The notes beneath the pieces are model-generated. The model was given only the letters and a program-made list of their open reading frames with translations. It was not told where the DNA came from and ran no database searches. From Polychytrium aggregatum (Eukaryota > Chytridiomycota > Chytridiomycetes > Polychytriales): 64,000 bases of DNA. The stretch covers positions 1-64,000 of the forward strand of contig NW_026516364.1 of NCBI RefSeq assembly GCF_025602895.1. The letters are read 5' to 3'. Every line of letters starts with the position of its first letter. Position 1 is the stretch's first letter. This document shows positions 9,486 through 20,952 of this stretch, in pieces. The position numbers and the translations under genes are program-made.

Positions 9486-11831
9486 TTATGCAAATTTGTC
9501 GAGCTTGACAACAATGTTGCGGCCAGAGACGATCGTTCCGTTGAACTCTCTCACAGCGCGGTCGCTCTCCTCGCGGCTGGCGAATCGAACGGTGCCGCAG
9601 CCCTTGGAGCGTCCCATGCCTGACTCGACCATAATGTCCGCGTGGACCGGGTTGAGGCCGCTGTTTCGGAAGAGATCCTTCAGCTCTTGCCAGCGGAACG
9701 AGTATGGCAGCTGTGGAATAGCATCCCGGAAGGAGCAGAGAGGGGAGCATGGAAATGAGCATTGGACCCTGTCGTACCACTGCCATTGCCATCGCCATTG
9801 CCATCGCCATCGCCATCGCCATCGCCATCGCCATCGCCATCGCCATCGCCATCGCCATCGCCATCGGGATGCACTCGCAGCTCATCCCGCGTAGCACTTA
9901 CGTTGCCAACAAACACCTGGGTTCCGGCGGCCGATCCGCCAGCCTCGCTTGTGTATCTGTCCTCGCGGACCTCGAGCGGTCGTCCAAAGAACTCGTACCC
10001 GTTCAGGGCCTGGATGCAGGCCTTGGCCTCCTCGGCCGAGCTCATCAGCACCTGTGCGAATCCACGGCTACGGCCCTGTCCGTCCTGGGCAATGTCGACG
10101 CGGATCACGTCTCCGTGCTGGCGGAACAGGTCCTTGAGCTCCTGCCACTGCACCGTGAAGGTGATGTTGCCGACAAACAGCTGGCGGCCGGGGGCAGAAA
10201 CGGGAGGGTTGGGTACGGCCGAGTTGTACGAAGGGGCGTTGAAGGCCGGAGCGGCGACAGCCCGGGGCTGGGTGTGGTCGGTTTGTGGATAAGGGTTGGA
10301 GTGGGTTAGGTCGGTTTCCGGGATATGCTGTTTGGCGATGATTGTGCTGCTACCCAGAGGCACATACGATCCGTTTGACAGATGTGGCAAATGCAGCAAA
10401 TGCGATAGATACCACGGACACATGCACAGTCGCATACACAGTCGCATACACAGTCGCATATAAAGCAAATACCGCCAACCTCGCATCGCACCGGCCTTGC
10501 CGCACAGCCTTTCCCCCGCGAGACTTACCACGGCGCCTTCGACATAGGTGCGATCTTCGCGGACCTCGATGCGACGGCCGTTCCACTCATAGCCGTTGTA
10601 CATCTTGACGGCAGCCCTGGCGTCCTCGATGGTGCCCATCAGCACCGTGCCAAAGCCCTTGGATCGACCCTGGTAATCGAGTGGGATATCTGATCGGACC
10701 ACGTTGCCGGCCTGTCGGAACAGGTCCTTGACATCCTGCCAGCCGACCGAGTACGGCAGGTTTCCGACAAACAGCGCGCGCACGTTGATGCTGGAAGCGT
10801 CGGTTTCATCCTCGGCTGTATCGATATGTCCGGAGTGTCAGTCGTCATGGCCGATGAATGATATAGAACCAAGATACGGATGCAGATGTGGATGCCGATG
10901 CGGATGTGGATGTGGATGTGGATGCGGATGTGGATGCCGATGCCTGTCACCAGGCTTCTTCTCTCACGCGATCTGCATGTACATGGACTCACCAACTTCC
11001 GCGGCAGGGGCTTCGGAGCCATCGGCTGCAACTGCGGCAGCAGCAGCAGCAGCGGCGGCGGCAGCAGCGGCAACGGCAGCCACAGCAGGGTTGGCAGCCG
11101 AAGCCGGAGGGGCAGCTCGAACAGCTCGATCTTCGCGAACCTCGATCTTGCGACCGCGCCACTCATAGTTGTTGAAGGCGTTGATGGCATTGTTGGCCTC
11201 TTCCTGGGTCTCAAAGAGGACGGTGCCGAAGCCACGGGAGCGGCCGCTGGGAGTCGAGATGACCTCGGAGCGCACGACCTTGCCTGTCAGCCGAGAGCGA
11301 GAGGAGCGGATGAGCCAAGAGGCCGAGGCAGCGACAAGCAGATCGACATCGTTTGTCGCTGGCGCAGCAGATCCCGGCTGACTATCGAGACACCGATAGA
11401 TGGAGGCGTGTCCAGGATTCCAGCGCGATGGTCATCTGCGACAGTCCCAAGCGATGGTCTCGGGCAAAGGTCTTTGCCAACAGCTCCAGGCGGCATTGCT
11501 TGCAACACATCGCAAGCCCCACCCCCCGGACGGACCCCTGGTTGCCGACTGGGCAACTGACTTACCGGACTCTGCAAACAGGTCATTCAGATCCTGCGAG
11601 GTCACAACGAAAGGGAGCTGCCGGAGGAAAGCCGAGCGACCGAGCCGCGAAGGTCAGATGGATGGCGATCGACAAGACTGGCCAAAGGCGATGGCGATGG
11701 CGGAAATAGCCGCCGGCCATCCAAAGCCCAACCAAGCTGGAGTGACAGCCGGGTCGAGCATCCAGGAGAGTCGCAGGACAGCTTACATTCCCAACAAAGA
11801 GTTGCTTTCCGGATGCAGCTGTAGCCATCAT
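9486..11831 (-). CDS. Four-RRM RNA-binding protein (Gbp2/Hrb1 or hnRNP M-like)
   Basis: The start is an ATG pair at 11831. Exon 1 (11831-11787) ends KQLFVGN; exon 2 (11617-11566) begins LPFVVTSQDLNDLF; exon 3 starts at 11283 with the RNP1-like strand SRGFGTVLF. Together these make RRM1. A poly-alanine linker follows. RRM2 (about 10783-10530) carries ALFVGNLPYSVGWQDVKDLF and KGFGTVLM. RRM3 (about 10190-9915) carries QLFVGNITFTVQWQELKDLF and RGFAQVLM. RRM4 is split: VFVGN, then an intron with a CCATCG repeat, then LPYSFRWQELKDLF and GCGTVRF, ending LDKFA. Each RRM ends in a similar G-R-x-I/L-x-V motif. Gbp2/Hrb1 and hnRNP M/MYEF2 proteins bind nuclear pre-mRNA and mRNA with 3-4 RRMs of this style. 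The family level is firm; the exact orthologue is not. Confidence 0.85.
9780..9866. repeat. CCATCG/CCATTG hexanucleotide microsatellite in an intron
   Basis: About fourteen hexamer units of CCATCG with a few CCATTG variants. It lies wholly inside the intron that splits RRM4 of the minus-strand RNA-binding protein gene, so on the sense strand it reads GATGGC. It is probably polymorphic in length. Confidence 0.9.
10424..10459. repeat. 12-bp tandem repeat (CAGTCGCATACA)
   Basis: Three near-perfect 12-base copies lie in the intron between RRM2 and RRM3 of the RNA-binding protein gene. Confidence 0.8.
10871..10946. repeat. GGATGTGGATGC-type tandem repeat
   Basis: Degenerate 6-base units (GGATGT, GGATGC, CGATGC) fill part of the intron between the poly-alanine linker exon and RRM2 of the RNA-binding protein gene. 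Confidence 0.75.
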
Positions 11832-12685
11832 GATGATCTGGGAACAGAGGCCACGGGGACGCAGGGCGGGGCCGAGACAGCCGACAGCGGGCGGTGGCAG
11901 AGGGAAGAAGCGACCAAGACCGGCGGCACGACGACGGGAAGGATTAGCAGCACGATCCAGGCCGATGGAGCAGGGTCGGCAGCAGGCCGAGCGGACGCAG
12001 CAGCAGCAGACACATACGTAGATGCGATCGGCAGCGAGACCGGCACGGAGGAGCGAGTGGGGCAGAGGGAGCCTGGCGAGACGATGGCCAAGGCAGCAGG
12101 CCGGGGCGGGGCGAGGCGGGCGGGCCGAAGGCGCAATGGGAGGCAGGAAACGAGCAGCCAAGCCTCCACTCCATGAGGCGAAAAAAAAAAAAAAAGTGCA
12201 CACTCTGGCCCTGCGACCGACGAGGGCCGACAGACCGCACCACCACCACCACCACCACCGCTGCATGCTCGTCGCATCCGGGGCAAGTCTCCAGGAGTGA
12301 GCACAGCAGACCGAGCCGGTGTCGCTCGAGCACTGCTGCGGCTTCCCCTGTGGCTCGCAATGCCAATGTTGCATCGGGGCAGCAATCCTACCGTCTTTCC
12401 CACCCACCTTTGCCGACCACATCGGCCACCGCAGCGCCAGCGAGCGGACGGACGGCCAGTGCCGGAGCAGACCCGGCGGTGCCGGGGCAATGCCTGGACG
12501 AGCGGGACAGCAGCGGATATGCAATGCACGCAGCGGACCCCGACACCCATGCCCGTTCCCATGCGCATTGCCAGGCGGGTCCGTGTGTCCTGGCGATCGG
12601 CATGCCCGGCACTGCCCTGTGCCCTCTTCCTCGGTCGCAGACAGCGAAATACCGCATCCAGCCAGGACAGAGGTCTGTGTGTCTA
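11832..12685. other. Intergenic region upstream of the RRM gene
   Basis: This stretch holds the promoter and 5' UTR of the RRM gene and the 3' flank of ARMC2. It includes a 15-base A run (12181-12195) and a CAC trinucleotide run (12238-12259). Long plus-strand frames through the C- and G-rich sequence have no motif and look like chance. Confidence 0.45.
12181..12259. repeat. Poly-A run and CAC triplet run
   Basis: An uninterrupted A15 is followed about 40 bases later by about seven CAC triplets. Both are simple repeats in the non-coding gap upstream of the RRM gene. Confidence 0.85.
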
Positions 12686-15600
12686 TCATTCGTCGTTGCC
12701 GACCCCAACGTCGTCGGTGTCGCCCACATACACCTCCTCGACCACATCGAAATCGCTCTCCGGCGTCAGGCACGACGGTAGCAGCAGGTCGAGCAGCCGA
12801 ATGGCAATCGTCCGGAACTCGCTGTAGTCCTGGAAGCTCTCCTCTTCGTACGAAGGCGTGGAATCTGAATCGGCGACAGGACCGCGGGAGGTGAGATCGA
12901 TGGTGCTTTGGCCGAACCCAAGAATCCGGCTCCAAAGGAATGGCAAGGCGAGACGCTATCTCAGCTGTCTTCTATGACAATCGTCGTCCCCGGACACCGC
13001 TGCGTCCGAGCGACATCTGCACATTCGCATGATTCTTACCAAGCACTTCCTCAAGCATCTCGATGAGCCTGTCGGTCACTTCGTCGCCAAAGCCGATACT
13101 CTCCATCCGCGCGGCCAGCCCCCGGTGGGATGGGCCCAGCCCAGCAAATCCCCGGCAGCTGTCCGCCAGGGGCATAATGATGTTGCTGAGCACCATACCC
13201 GAGGCCCTTGCGAGCTCCCAGTCCTGCAGATTGATCGACCCTTCCACGACTTCGAGTAACTTCTGCAAGCCACCGTTCTCGATCAAGATCCGGGAGTGGA
13301 TGGGCGAGCTTACGAGGTTGACCAAGGTGCCGCATGTCGACACTAACACGCATCGATCGGTGTGGTCCAGCAGGATGGTCAAGGTCTCGGTGCCTTTCTT
13401 CTGGTACAGGACCTGGCGCGGTGTTGGATCATGGCTCAGATTCGAAAGGATGCGGGCACTTGCCGCGACGATTTCTGTGTTGGATGCCAGCAGGAACGAG
13501 GCGATCACTGGTGGGGCACATGGGCAAGCAACATGGATGGTACTTGGTCAGTCGACAGTCGTTATGGAATCAGGACTCGGCACAAAGGCAGGACAAACAG
13601 ATAGTGTCTGTTGACTGGTGCTTTTGCACCCAGGCCTTACGCTCGGTTTGCTGTGCGGCCCGGCCAAAGATCAAGTTGTCGCTGCTCCTGTAGAAAGTGA
13701 AGTTGGCGAGCGCCCCAAGGACATTGAGAACCAGCTCCTCGTTGGATTTGAGGTCCTTTTGGACTGCGAGAGTGCAGGTGCGTGCCCGAGGCCAATCCCG
13801 GAGCCAATTACAGCATCGCACAGTTCGCAAGTATGACGATCAACAAGTTGGGTCAGTCGGAAGAGTCGGACGATCCATGGGTCCGGATGTTGCGATAGCC
13901 ATCTCCAGCACGAGTGATTGTCGCAGCCCCCTTGATACGACGCATGACCAGGGACCGGTACTCACCCAGGATGCTCAAGAGACTCTCAAGTTCGATCATT
14001 CGGACCAGTTGCTGCCCCGATTCCTCATCCACGGATAGATTGGCAATCAGCCGGATCATCTGCGGAAAGCAACACAGCCAAGAGTGAGTTCAGATCACTC
14101 GAGTGTCCAAGCAGACCGAATGGCTTGTTCATGACAGACTCTTTAGAGGGAAGGTCGCCAGCACAGAGTCGCGACTGGTGCTAACGACATTTCTGGCACT
14201 CTCTCTGGGGTGAAGGCCCTCGTCCAAGTCGTCCAATAGGCATGCCGGCTTATGTGCCTTCCCGTTTGACTTACCTTGATCAAGACCTCGTCGTTTCGGG
14301 CCATCTCGGCAGCGGTATCTTCCGTGTCTTCGCCAGAGGCTGAATCCGCCTGGCCAGGCTCCAAGCATTCGGGACGATATCCGAACGGATACAGACTTCC
14401 TTGAAGGTATATATCCATCAGTGCAACTAGCTCACCAAGCCACGGCCGAAAGTACTGGTGGCACGGGGTCAACACCGAGGTGAGATTGCCGAGGACAAAG
14501 CTGATTCGAACAAGGATCGGCTGTGGACCCGTCCTCGAGTCAGTGAATGGAGATGCGAGCGTTGAACAAGCGGGTAAACCTGCATTCACGCATACGGAGG
14601 AACCGAGATATCCTGGCAGATCTCGATACTCAGAGTATCTCGGCCCCAGAGACAACTGGAACAGCGCATGGACATAGAATCGTGCGACGAAATAACCACA
14701 GTACCGCGGAAGTTTGGCCTGGGCCGGTGCGAGTGGTCCGGGGCTGTACCTGGTAGCTCTGGCATCTAAACAACAGCGCTAACGACGATTCGATGAACTC
14801 TTTTGACATCATCCTGGACTTGCAATGTCCATTCAAAGAGAGCTTGCTGTGTGTGCACCGTGGCGTCAGTACCGAGCGACAAAATCCAGCTCATTGGACA
14901 AAGACCAGTCTGGATTCCAATCTGCAGTGTGTCTTGGCGGCTGGCTGACACGAACTCACCTCAGAATTCGTGAAACATTCAGCATCAGCTCGGACGAGTC
15001 GACGAGTCCCATCTCCTCGCTCATGAGTAGCTGCAGATGCTCAACGACATTGCAGTCCAGGAGCTTCGATCTGTCGGCGTGGATCGTGACCAGGTTTCGA
15101 AGAATGCCGGTGATCTAAACCCAGCGTGCGGTATTGTTTCGAGAACCGATTATGACGATGAGCCACTAGGACCAGATCCGACACAGGATTCGGCAGCTTC
15201 GAATCTGCAAGGCAATAATAGCTATCCATATCCACACATCAGACCCACAGGCGTGTGTGCCTGCGGCCCTGACTCACCTGAATAAGAAAGTGCGACACCT
15301 GGACGTTCTTTTGGTTGGAGTGATGAAAGAGTGTGTGCTTCTGTGGACATGTGGAGATCGATGCAGCAACAATGCAGCCACATGTGTGTGAGTCCACGGC
15401 CACGCAATAGTCGGTAGCTACTCAAGCGTTGAGGTTGGGAATCGATGGTCTCCATCGCTGGGTATGTGTTGTACCTGATAGCACAACTCGAGAATGTTCG
15501 CTGCAAGCTCAATGTATCCCAACTGGAGCAGGCGCACTTGGTTCGGCTCCGAGTTGGATGAGACGTTCTTGAGTGTCCCCGACGCGATGATGAGCATGTC

Positions 15601-17222
15601 GTAGCGAGACGGAAACAGCTGATCCGGGCTCAGGCCATCAAAGCTGTCTTTCAAAAACTGGAAATAGTATGCTTTATCGAGGAGAAACAGAGCGTTGGTG
15701 ATAGTAAGTACTGGCTGATGTGTATATTGAATAGGCTTGGATTGAATAGACTTGGATTGGGTTGGATTGGGTTGGATTGGGTTGGATTGGATTTGGTGGG
15801 TGGCTGGGTGCACGAATCGGCCATACCAATGTAGTCGTATTTGCCAAAGTACTCATCGCTTGCCTCGCTCTTGCTCATCTTGTATAGGTACTTGAACACG
15901 CTGGCGATGCTCTTCTCGTCCCTTGTGAGCTATTGAGTGTGACCCGTTCGGTGTGCACGTATGAGATGACGACTTGCCTTTGGCCAACGCTGACGGAGGA
16001 GGGTACAAAGTCTCGATTGTGCAGATTGGCTTCACGCATTCTCCGAGACTAGCTGCGATTCACGAACAGTCTATGCTTTGTACTTGCCTTGAAGATGATT
16101 GCCCCAAAGCCAAGGCTGTGGTTTGTGAGCTTACTCTCATGCATGTTGTCCAGCAGCACATGCACAATATCGGACCGCAGTCGCTCGTGTGCCTCGTCTT
16201 GACTTGAGGGGCTGCCGTGCAACTGCGTTCCTTCTGAATCTTGAAGCATCTCGTCGACTAGCCGAGAGATATCCTCGATCGATGAGGTTTCCAGTGCCTC
16301 TATGAGAGTCGAGAGCCGCTCGCAAGAGCCATCCCTGGGTGATCCACGCTGGCTAGCTGCTGGGGTATGCGACGGAGGCTTCTCTTTCAGCGTTGGCGAT
16401 GCGTCCTGATGAGGGCAGATGGCGTCAGTCGACGTGCAGGTTCTTTCGTGGCCGATGTTGGGCAGGCGACATGCCGCTTGGGGACCAAGGTGGTGGCTGG
16501 TCATGCAAATGAGTGGGCTCCCAAAGTGACAGTGGTCTGCTGGCTCGCTGTGCTGCTCGACACACCTCGTGGCTCATGCACCCGGACGGTGCCGATAGCC
16601 CTCCTTGATTCATGCTCGGGGACGAACTATCCGCTTGCTTGGGAGCCAACGCGGCCAATCGCCTGGGGAGCGCTCTTCGATGGAGCTCGCTACGATGAAG
16701 GCAAGTGTGCAGGATGTGTCATCAGTCGATACCTCCCCTGACTGATGTTGTCGGGTTGGAGCAACGAGCCCCCTGAAGCAACTCCAGCTTCGACGAATGT
16801 ACCCTGCGGATACGTGTATGAGGTGGGGACGTACAACCACACGCAGCTTTGCGCATCCTGCCAAGCATCCATGCGGTGTGGCTCCGGCGGGGGGCCGATG
16901 GCTGTATCCACGCTGGTGTGAGCGCTTACTTTGATCGCTGTGGTGCGATATCCCGCGTTCCCACGGCATCCTTGTGCGATGCGAATCCGGCTTGCAGCAG
17001 CCGACTGTCGTGGGAGGTGTCCTGGCTGGAAAACAGCGAACGGGCCCGAACAGATGGCGTGAAGGGTCTGGAAGGAAACTTGAGCGACGCTTTGGCCTCG
17101 GCGATGATCTGAGATGCCTGTGGACGCAGCGATGCGATGTGTCGGCGGTAGTGACGCGGCCCATCCGATGGCGATGCCAAGTCGTGGGTGGATTCTCGCA
17201 GAGGCTCCCTCGGCTGGAACAT
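12686..17222 (-). CDS. ARMC2: ARMC2 (armadillo-repeat flagellar assembly factor)
   Basis: A many-exon minus-strand gene. The N-terminal exon contains PQASQIIAEAKASLKFPSRP followed by FTPSVRARSLF. This matches the ARMC2 N-terminal signature (I-I-x-E-A-x-x-x-L ... R-P-F-T-P). Later exons give helical armadillo segments: ERLRSDIVHVLLDNMHES; EPNQVRLLQLGYIELAANIL; QPILVRISFVLGNLTSVL; MIRLIANLSVDEESGQQLV; LVLNVLGALANFTFYRSSDN; AASARILSNLSHDPTPRQVL; STCGTLVNLVSS. The C-terminal exon (about 12940-12686) is acidic and ends GVGNDE. In Chlamydomonas ARMC2/PF27 is a cargo adapter that lets intraflagellar transport carry radial spokes, and in mammals it is needed for sperm flagella. Its presence argues for a flagellated life stage. 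The start at 17222 (MFQPREP) is a choice; an in-frame ATG at 17375 is also possible. Individual exon edges were not all resolved. Confidence 0.8.
15727..15793. repeat. GGATTGGGTT tandem repeat in an ARMC2 intron
   Basis: Five to six roughly 10-base units (GGATTGGGTT, with TTGGATT and GAATAGACTT variants at the left edge) lie inside an ARMC2 intron. The G-rich strand is the plus strand, antisense to ARMC2. Confidence 0.85.
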
Positions 17223-17656
17223 TGCTGCGGGCGGGATCGAGCTGGCTTGACCGATGGAACGGTGGGTATGAAGCACTGGGCTCTCTCGGCTCTCGTACAG
17301 CATTTCTGCGTTGCGCATGCGGGTGGATGGAGCAAGAAGCGGGCACCACCGACCCACATCGAAGGCGAACGGCATCGACACGGCGGCGCTCAAGCCGGAT
17401 CTGAGGTCATCGCTGCTGGCGAGAAGTGTCGCCAATCATGATTCGCTTGACAACGAGCTCTTTTGAAACAGGACACTTGGCATCTCTGTTTTGGGCAGCG
17501 CAGTCTGTGATAGTCTGTGATAGTCTGTGATAGTCTGCGATAGTCTGCATCTAGTAGGTCATTTGCAATCAAAGGGAGTCTCGAGTCCTCCCAAGCGAAA
17601 GCAGTCCACAGGGTGCGTTTATTCAAGACCAAATCAGTTCCAGAGCTGACTATGAG
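17223..17656. other. Gap between ARMC2 and the glycosylase gene
   Basis: This holds the ARMC2 promoter and the 3' flank of the glycosylase gene. A tandem repeat of about 10 bases (AGTCTGTGAT / AGTCTGCGAT) occupies 17503-17548. No other gene was recognised. Confidence 0.45.
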
Positions 17657-18753
17657 CTAGGCCTGCTTGTCTTGAAAACGACGGTGGCGGAAACAGTCCC
17701 AGTCATGGTCGTCCACCACGCCAATGGACTGGAGATAGGCATACATGCACGTTGGGCCAACGAAGCGCATGCCACGAGCCCGAAGGTCGGCCGAGAGATC
17801 CTCCGAGAGCTGCGAGGTGGCGCGGATGCCGTCTTTGGCCGTGCGAGGGCCGAATTCCTTCGGATCGGCCTTCTGGATGAACCCGTCGAGATACTCACGG
17901 AAGCTGCCGTTGTGCTCTGCGACGATTTCCAGGAACAGCCGTGCATTTGCGATGGATGATTCGATTTTTGCGCGGTTTCGGATGACTCCCGAGTCGCCCG
18001 AGAGGAGTTTGGACAGCTTCTCGGGGGTGTACCCGGCGATTGCATCGACGTCCCAGTGCGAATACGCCTCGCGATATGCCTCACGGCGCTGCAGGAAAAC
18101 AGAGGATGAGTGAAGCTCCTGAAGTTGCTTGGCTGTGTCGCTGACAAAGGGTGAGCCCTGATCATGCTTCACGAATCTCGATCATGTCTCAAGCTGCACC
18201 GCCCTGCTTGCTCCGTGTGAGGGACGTACCAGCAGGATCGTGGCCCACGACAGGCCAGCTTGGGCGCCCTCGAGGACAAGCATCTCGAAGAGGTACCTGT
18301 TATCGTCCAGCCGGTTCTTGGCTCCCCATTCGGTGTCGTGGTATTCCGTGTAGATCCGAGCGATGGGGGTGTCGGTGCGCTTTCCAATGCATCGGGCTGC
18401 AAGCAACGCAGTTCGGTGTGGTGGTGGTGAGCGCATGATCTGTCATTTCGAGTCGATGCACATCCTTTGGCATTCAGCAGCCCTATGGCACAGCATCCAC
18501 GCTATTGCGATCTGGGTGGTACCCTATTGCCACGGTCCTCGTCGACCAACGTACCCAGCCACGAGCATCTTGGCCGGTCTTGGACGGGGGCAGTCAATCC
18601 CTCGATGGCGGTCTGGGTCTCAAGCGCTTCCACTTTGACCCTCGCTGGCTTTGTCTCAGTCTTGGGCATCTTGGCCTTGGGCACACTTGCTTTGGGCTTT
18701 ACGGTCTTTTCCTCATTCACCGGTGCGGCTGCCCGCTTTCTCTTGGGCGGCAT
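17657..18753 (-). CDS. tag: 3-methyladenine DNA glycosylase I (Tag type) with basic N-terminal extension
   Basis: Three exons join in phase: 18753-18555, 18396-18230, 18088-17657, giving 265 residues. The first 60 residues are Lys/Ala/Pro-rich (MPPKRKRAAAP), a likely nuclear signal. The Tag domain follows: RCSW, EYHDTEWG, LFEMLVLEGAQAGLSWATIL, SGVIRNRAKIESSIANARLF, RGMRFVGPTCMYAYLQSIGV and VDDHDWDCFRH. In E. coli Tag a Cys-His-His-Cys set binds structural zinc. Here the Cys of RCSW, His of EYHD, and His and Cys of DHDWDC are in matching places. The enzyme removes 3-methyladenine from alkylated DNA, starting base-excision repair. The family is mainly bacterial, so this copy may derive from an old transfer, but it now has introns and a eukaryotic-looking extension. 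It is divergent from the F-box-like gene with about 350 bases between starts. Confidence 0.92.
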
Positions 18754-19104
18754 CGCTGGGTCTTGGTCGAGGCCTGGCTTCTGGGGTGGCGATATTTTGG
18801 TTCTTGTGGCGAGAACAGCTTGATGCGGCTGCGTCACCGCCCTGGTCTTGAGCCGAGCAGTCAGCCGGGAAATCAAAGCAGCTGTTAGACGGGAACCAGG
18901 CGTGCTCCCGAATACCAAGATCGACGATCGGCGGCTGCTGTTGGCCGGCCGGGGCTGCGATGCATCGATCGTCCCGGCCGATGTCCGTCGACCCAGCGCC
19001 AGCGGCTTGGACGCGCTGCGAGGTTCGGTCCCGTGGGCAAGCGCAGCCCGCCGTTGTCGTGTCGGAGGCCGAAATCAACAGCAGAAAAAAAAAATGATGG
19101 ATCG

Positions 19105-20952
19105 ATGGAAGTGCTTGCGTTTCCGCAACGAACAGCGCCGATGCCTGCTCGGCCTGCGCCGGCTGCACCGTCTGCAGCGACTTTCGATGGCCGCCCGCCC
19201 AAAACCACACCCGCCTCTGCAAGCGCAGGCTCGGCATGCAGCCGCAACATGAAGAAGGCCCGCACCAGACCCACGGATGCCGTCCAGACCCGGCCCTGGC
19301 TCCCCGACGAGCTGTGGCTGCGGGTGTTCTACTTCCTGCAGCCTCACTATTGCGCGGCGCTCCCGTCGGGCCGCTGGATGGAGGGCAGCAGCTTTATCGG
19401 CCAGGACTACCACAGCTGTGAGCCCCACCATGCCAATGCGCCGTACTCCAACATCCATCACGGACTCGAATCGTCGTTTGCTCGCAAGGTCTCGGGCCAA
19501 CCAAGTCGCCCCTCTGCGACTCGCAGCCACTCGTGGGTCGATCGGTCTGACAACGAGCGCCCAACCAACCCGATAGCAGAGCTGCCTGCCGAGCCAAAGC
19601 GCAAAAAGCCACGGATTGCTGCTGCTCACCACCGATACCACCCGACCATCGAGGCACCGCTGCCGTGCGGCAAGCCGGCGATGCTGATCTTGCCGCTGGT
19701 CAATGCCCAGTTCCGGCGGGTGTGCTTCATGCACTCGTTCTGGAAGACGCTCGCTTGGCACTATCTGCTTCCGATTGCCGACGCCAAGTCGCTGGAGCTG
19801 CACGATCGCGATAACCCAATCTACGGACCCGATGCCCTCTCTCAGTTCTACCAAGTGCTATCGGGCGACCCTCGCCGACTGGCGCCTGTGGCTTCGATCC
19901 AGCTTGATCTTGCTCCGTTCGGCCGATCGATCGACCCGCCGGCCCTGTCGCTTCTGTTCTCGAGGCTCTCGTCCAAGCCCTCGATGACGATGGAGCGGAT
20001 TCGCTCGGTGGTCCTCAACTGCCGGTGGGATACCATCACCGATTCGGCAGTGATCGAGTTTGTTGCCGGGCTGCCTCGGCTCGAGTCGTTGTTTGTGGTC
20101 GGCGTTCGATCAAGCCATGTTCTGAGTGGACTGTCGTCCGAGTCTCTCAAGCGAATCCTCAAGGAGAACAAGCGACTGCGTCGCAAGGATGCCGACGGCT
20201 CAGAGCAACGGGGGCTACTGCGTCTGGGCCTCGCCGGTTACGGCTACGGCAGCTTTTCGTCGCACACCTTCCTCGGCTTTCTCGCCCTGCACCCCTTCCT
20301 GCAGCAGCTGTCGATCGGGTACATGCGTGGCGGCGTCAATTTGACCCAAATTGCTGCTCTGGCGCCGCACCTCGAGTCGCTCTGCATCCAATTCGAGCGG
20401 GAAAAGTCGATCGACTCGGCCGGAACGAGCGCCGCGGGCGTGGCCATGTCGGCCGTGACGACCTTTGGTGAGACCAAGCCCAAGCTCGTGGGCGACTTTT
20501 CGGGATTCGGCAAGCTGCGGGCCTTGGCGCTGGTCTCTGCGATGCAGCCACACGACCAGCACTGTCTAGACATTGAGCTGCTGAATGAGCTTGTGCTCAC
20601 GGCGAGCGGACTGCCCCTCGAACAGCTCCGCCTGCCGCGGTATGTGCTGGCAGCCCGGTCGCCGTCCGAGGCCGACTGGGTCAACCAGCAGAAACTGGCC
20701 TTTTGGGATACCCTGGGCACGGCATTCACGTCGCTGAAGCTGGTCCGGATCGATTTCAAGATGCTGGTGGATCTGCCGACCGACAGTGTGCTGCTGGCGA
20801 GGAAGTTTCTGGAGGGCCTGCAGCATCTGATACTCTTTGTGGATGCAGACGACCGACCGGCGGCCGGCCTGGCTCCGGGCAAGACACGGACATGGGAACT
20901 CCTGGCAAGTTTGCGACAGAGCCCAAGCAGAAGGATCACGTATCTCTACTGA
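19105..20952 (+). CDS. F-box-like, probable leucine-rich-repeat protein
   Basis: A single-exon ORF of 615 residues. ATG 19105 was chosen because the longer frame begins at a GTG. After a Pro/Ala-rich lead, residues about 70-90 read RPWLPDELWLRVFYFLQP, which fits the start of an F-box (L-P-D-E-L-x-x-x-I/V-F-x-x-L). The rest has repeated leucine patterns such as SVVLNCRWDTITDSAVIEFV, LPRLESLFVVGV, HPFLQQLSIGYM and APHLESLCIQFE. These suggest irregular leucine-rich repeats as in FBXL-type proteins. Those act as substrate receptors of SCF ubiquitin ligases through Skp1. Between the F-box start and the repeats lies about 100 residues with a KRKKPR basic patch. The F-box is short and not certain, and no substrate can be inferred. 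Confidence 0.6.
   Translation: MEVLAFPQRTAPMPARPAPAAPSAATFDGRPPKTTPASASAGSACSRNMKKARTRPTDAVQTRPWLPDELWLRVFYFLQPHYCAALPSGRWMEGSSFIGQDYHSCEPHHANAPYSNIHHGLESSFARKVSGQPSRPSATRSHSWVDRSDNERPTNPIAELPAEPKRKKPRIAAAHHRYHPTIEAPLPCGKPAMLILPLVNAQFRRVCFMHSFWKTLAWHYLLPIADAKSLELHDRDNPIYGPDALSQFYQVLSGDPRRLAPVASIQLDLAPFGRSIDPPALSLLFSRLSSKPSMTMERIRSVVLNCRWDTITDSAVIEFVAGLPRLESLFVVGVRSSHVLSGLSSESLKRILKENKRLRRKDADGSEQRGLLRLGLAGYGYGSFSSHTFLGFLALHPFLQQLSIGYMRGGVNLTQIAALAPHLESLCIQFEREKSIDSAGTSAAGVAMSAVTTFGETKPKLVGDFSGFGKLRALALVSAMQPHDQHCLDIELLNELVLTASGLPLEQLRLPRYVLAARSPSEADWVNQQKLAFWDTLGTAFTSLKLVRIDFKMLVDLPTDSVLLARKFLEGLQHLILFVDADDRPAAGLAPGKTRTWELLASLRQSPSRRITYLY

Noticed and set aside
11583-12935. 450-codon minus-strand frame upstream of the RRM gene
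   Set aside because: It crosses the true RRM exon 2 and the start region in part and is otherwise Cys/Arg/Pro-rich with no domain; the real gene uses only short pieces of it.
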